Assembly (NCBI GenBank): GCA_022113835.1
Contig: JAILWY010000012.1
Span: 620,001-684,000 of the forward strand
Length of the DNA stretch: 64,000 nucleotides
Direction: 5' to 3'
Source: Atopsyche davidsoni
Taxonomy: Eukaryota > Arthropoda > Insecta > Trichoptera > Hydrobiosidae
This document shows positions 61,493-64,000 of the stretch, piece by piece. Each line of letters begins with the position of its first letter. Position 1 is the stretch's first letter. A model generated the notes under the pieces. That model saw only the letters and a list, made by a program, of their open reading frames with translations, was not told the origin of the DNA and ran no database searches. The translations under genes were made by a program, and so were the position numbers.

Positions 61493-64000
61493 GATCAATA
61501 TGCTTTAATTCTTCAGTGTAGGCTCCAGCATCAGGCTTGCCCTGGTGCGGATGTCAGCACGGGCGACGAGGGAGTGGCCGAGTAGATCTCTATTATGTGA
61601 AATTAATGACACACCGGAGAACGCACAGAGCCGCGATACCTGGCCCAGTCGGGACATTAGCGAGCTCGCCCGGGGCCTGAGCTCTGTCTCTGCGGCGACT
61701 GCTACCTGTTTCGATCGTGTTAAGATATTACTGAAAATTAATCAACTTCAGGAGTAGAACCTGAACTCGCCGTCAGATCTAGGGCTAAGAAAACAAAATG
61801 CACTTAACCAAATATTTAAATAGTGGCTTTTGTTAAAACCGTTTCGTGTAGATTCTCTTAAGGTTTCAAGCACACAAATATTGCAAAATTAAATTCGGTT
61901 ACGAAGAAGCGTCTCTTTTCATGCCGGCTACTTAAAAAAATATATTTATCCCATAAAATTTAAAATTCAATGGGTGTAGTTTTTTTTGCGTGTACAAAAA
62001 ATGACTATAAAATTAGCTTAAGTCAAGCACGGCCGACAATCTGACCCATATATAAAAAAAACTTCAATTTTTTTTACATAGGAACCATAAGACCACGACT
62101 GACTGGTGTAATCTGCTAAACTATTGTACATATTGGGCACAGTGGATAAAAGTACATCGATATTATTTTATAGGGAGAAACAGGTGATCCAATCGAGCAA
62201 AATGAAATGTCAAATGTTTTTTGTTAGACTTTGTATAAATATTCCAAATTAACCGCCAGCTTTAGATCGATTTGTTTATTTTGTTTCAGCGCAGCGGCGG
62301 GGTAACTTTTTACGACCCCACCGCGCCGCGCCGCTCCAACCGCCAATTAATATTAATCGGAATCCACGAAATAACACGTTATTAACCGCAATTAAGCTCT
62401 TAATACGGCGATACCGGTAATTCAGATTCGTATCGGATATCACTGTGATTACGGCGAGGGCATGTTGAAACGGAGTATCATTTCATTGTAATTTATCGCG
62501 GGCGGCGTTGTGGCACATTTTCTCGATTCATTCTTCCGCGAAGCTCTGAATGACTCCACTTATTGGCTATCAGCCGCCGGTCTCCTGCGCGGCGATGGGC
62601 GGCCGATAGAGGTTTTTTTCGTTCCTCGAATCGAAATTATAATTTATTCGACTCGTTATTGTCTCTTTTGTGATTTTGTGCCTGTCAGAATGTCGATTTG
62701 TGAACATACTCGATTGTAAGTAGGCAATAATATCGATATCCGCGGCCGCTCGGGCGGGGCTCTCCCTCGACTCTCTCCGGCTTTATCGGATGACGCGACA
62801 GGTTAAAGCATTTTCTCGATTTTAGAATTTGTAGCGTTGAGAAGTTTGCCGTTCGGTGGAGGAATGACGGAAGTCCAGGCCCGCCCGCGGCCGCCGTATG
62901 CAAAATCAGGCTCCAAAAGCCGACTTGACGAGTTAAACTTTCTTATATAATTTAATTTATTCATTGGGCCGATGATTTACAGCGTTTAATAGAGGCGAAG
63001 CCGCCTATTTGAAATTATCTGGTGTTAGTATGATTTACTGCGTAAAGAAAAAAAAAACGAATTAACAGGAACAATTATTTAACTTGCGTATTAAAACGCT
63101 CTCGTCCGTGTGTATCGTTAAATCTCCGTTAAGTGGCGGACGCTTTTGATGCACGGCGACTTTGCATTTTCAATTAAAATGTAGCGAACTTTTAATATTA
63201 TCGAACAATGAGATGAAGATTTTTTTTTGTAGTTTATTTGCGCCGTCTGATAATTTAATATAAACATTATATTTTAAATTGTGAGGCGAAACACGATTGA
63301 GCTGAAAATGAGGAATCTGATGCATCGGCTATCTGCTCGCGCATCTTCAGTGCTCTCGTACCCCCGGGTATCAAAATGTTGCCAGGTAAGGAAATTTAAT
63401 TTTTTAAAACGCTTATGGCTATTGATATTAATGCAAAATTAAAAAAAAAAAAAAAACGAATTACGCTACAGATTGTAGACTATAAGTCTATCGGATATAA
63501 TTTTTCCTACCCAAGGCGATAAATATGATTTAATAACAGAATATCACTTAGCCTTCTGGAATTTTTTCTCATTATTTTCAAAATAAATTGCTGCCGTCGG
63601 CCATGTTTATAAACGCTAGGCAGCCGATTTGGTTGATAACAAACTTAACATGATTTATGATCAGTTGAAATATATTAGCGGAGCAGTTTTATCGAATTAG
63701 CACATCGAAATATATAATAGTCGAGAACCTACGCAAGAAAATTTTCGCAGCTCGTGGTTACGATTTGAATTCTCGATTTTTTGTACACTTTGACATTTAA
63801 GCACTTAAACTATTTACATTATTAATGGTTATTCAACATGACAACACGTGTTCTCAGTGGCGGACGGTGAGGTCAGGCGATGTACCAACATCTCAATATT
63901 AATATGGTTTGATATTGATAACCAGAATCAGGAACCTTGCAATGTGTAAACAAAAAATAAACATTGTCAAGCCCCTTGCCACCAGATTTATACCGCATTA
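61493..64000. other. gene-free, motif-dense non-coding DNA
   Basis: No frame resembles a known protein. Stretches around 62290-62600 and 62730-62930 mix GC-rich, CpG-rich runs with homeodomain-type TTAAT/TAATTA cores (CGCCAATTAATATTAATCGG). This texture is often seen in conserved regulatory DNA near developmental genes, but without a comparison it is only a suspicion. Confidence 0.35.

Noticed and set aside
1..64000. CRISPR arrays, bacterial operons or prophage
   Set aside because: No regularly spaced direct repeats; the spliced genes and AATAAA signals show animal nuclear DNA.

Overview
This is an intron-rich, AT-rich nuclear window from an arthropod, almost certainly an insect. The genes have short exons with GT-AG introns, AATAAA signals and many transposon scars, and the SelT gene uses Cys where vertebrates use Sec. 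The species cannot be named from the sequence.

Layout. 1-16.7 kb has no gene I can defend: AT-rich DNA with SINE-like fragments, two GC-rich patches, a LINE tail and a long (AT)n tract. 16.7-25.5 kb (+) is a collagen type IV alpha chain, nearly complete (13 exons; only the signal-peptide end is missing), with a basic C-terminal tail after the NC1 domain and a retroelement in its last intron. 26.9-28.6 kb (-) is PITHD1, divergent from SelT at 29.1-30.8 kb (+). 33.3-41.9 kb (-) is WDR35/IFT121 (21 exons), divergent across 298 bp from TRMT44 at 42.2-44.9 kb (+). 45.8-49.0 kb (+) is eIF3h. From 49 kb to the end there is no recognisable gene, only transposon remnants, tandem repeats and GC-rich non-coding blocks.

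The genes are unrelated housekeeping or structural genes: basement membrane collagen, a PITH-domain protein, an ER thioredoxin-like oxidoreductase, an intraflagellar transport subunit, a tRNA 2'-O-methyltransferase and a translation factor. Two head-to-head pairs may share promoters. Exon models were built by hand from reading frame, splice consensus and family similarity; every junction given keeps phase.

The most novel signal is a small mobile element seen twice (38878-39487 and 60994-61492). Each copy is bounded by 12-13 bp target-site duplications, carries a 75-nt tRNA-like module, and has a different internal inverted duplication. Copy 1 forms a nearly perfect 248-bp hairpin inside a WDR35 intron. 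Other notable points are a retroelement with three hairpins showing compensatory changes, a piggyBac remnant inside an eIF3h intron, two GC-AG introns, and a shortened WDR35 with an abnormal GC-rich exon.
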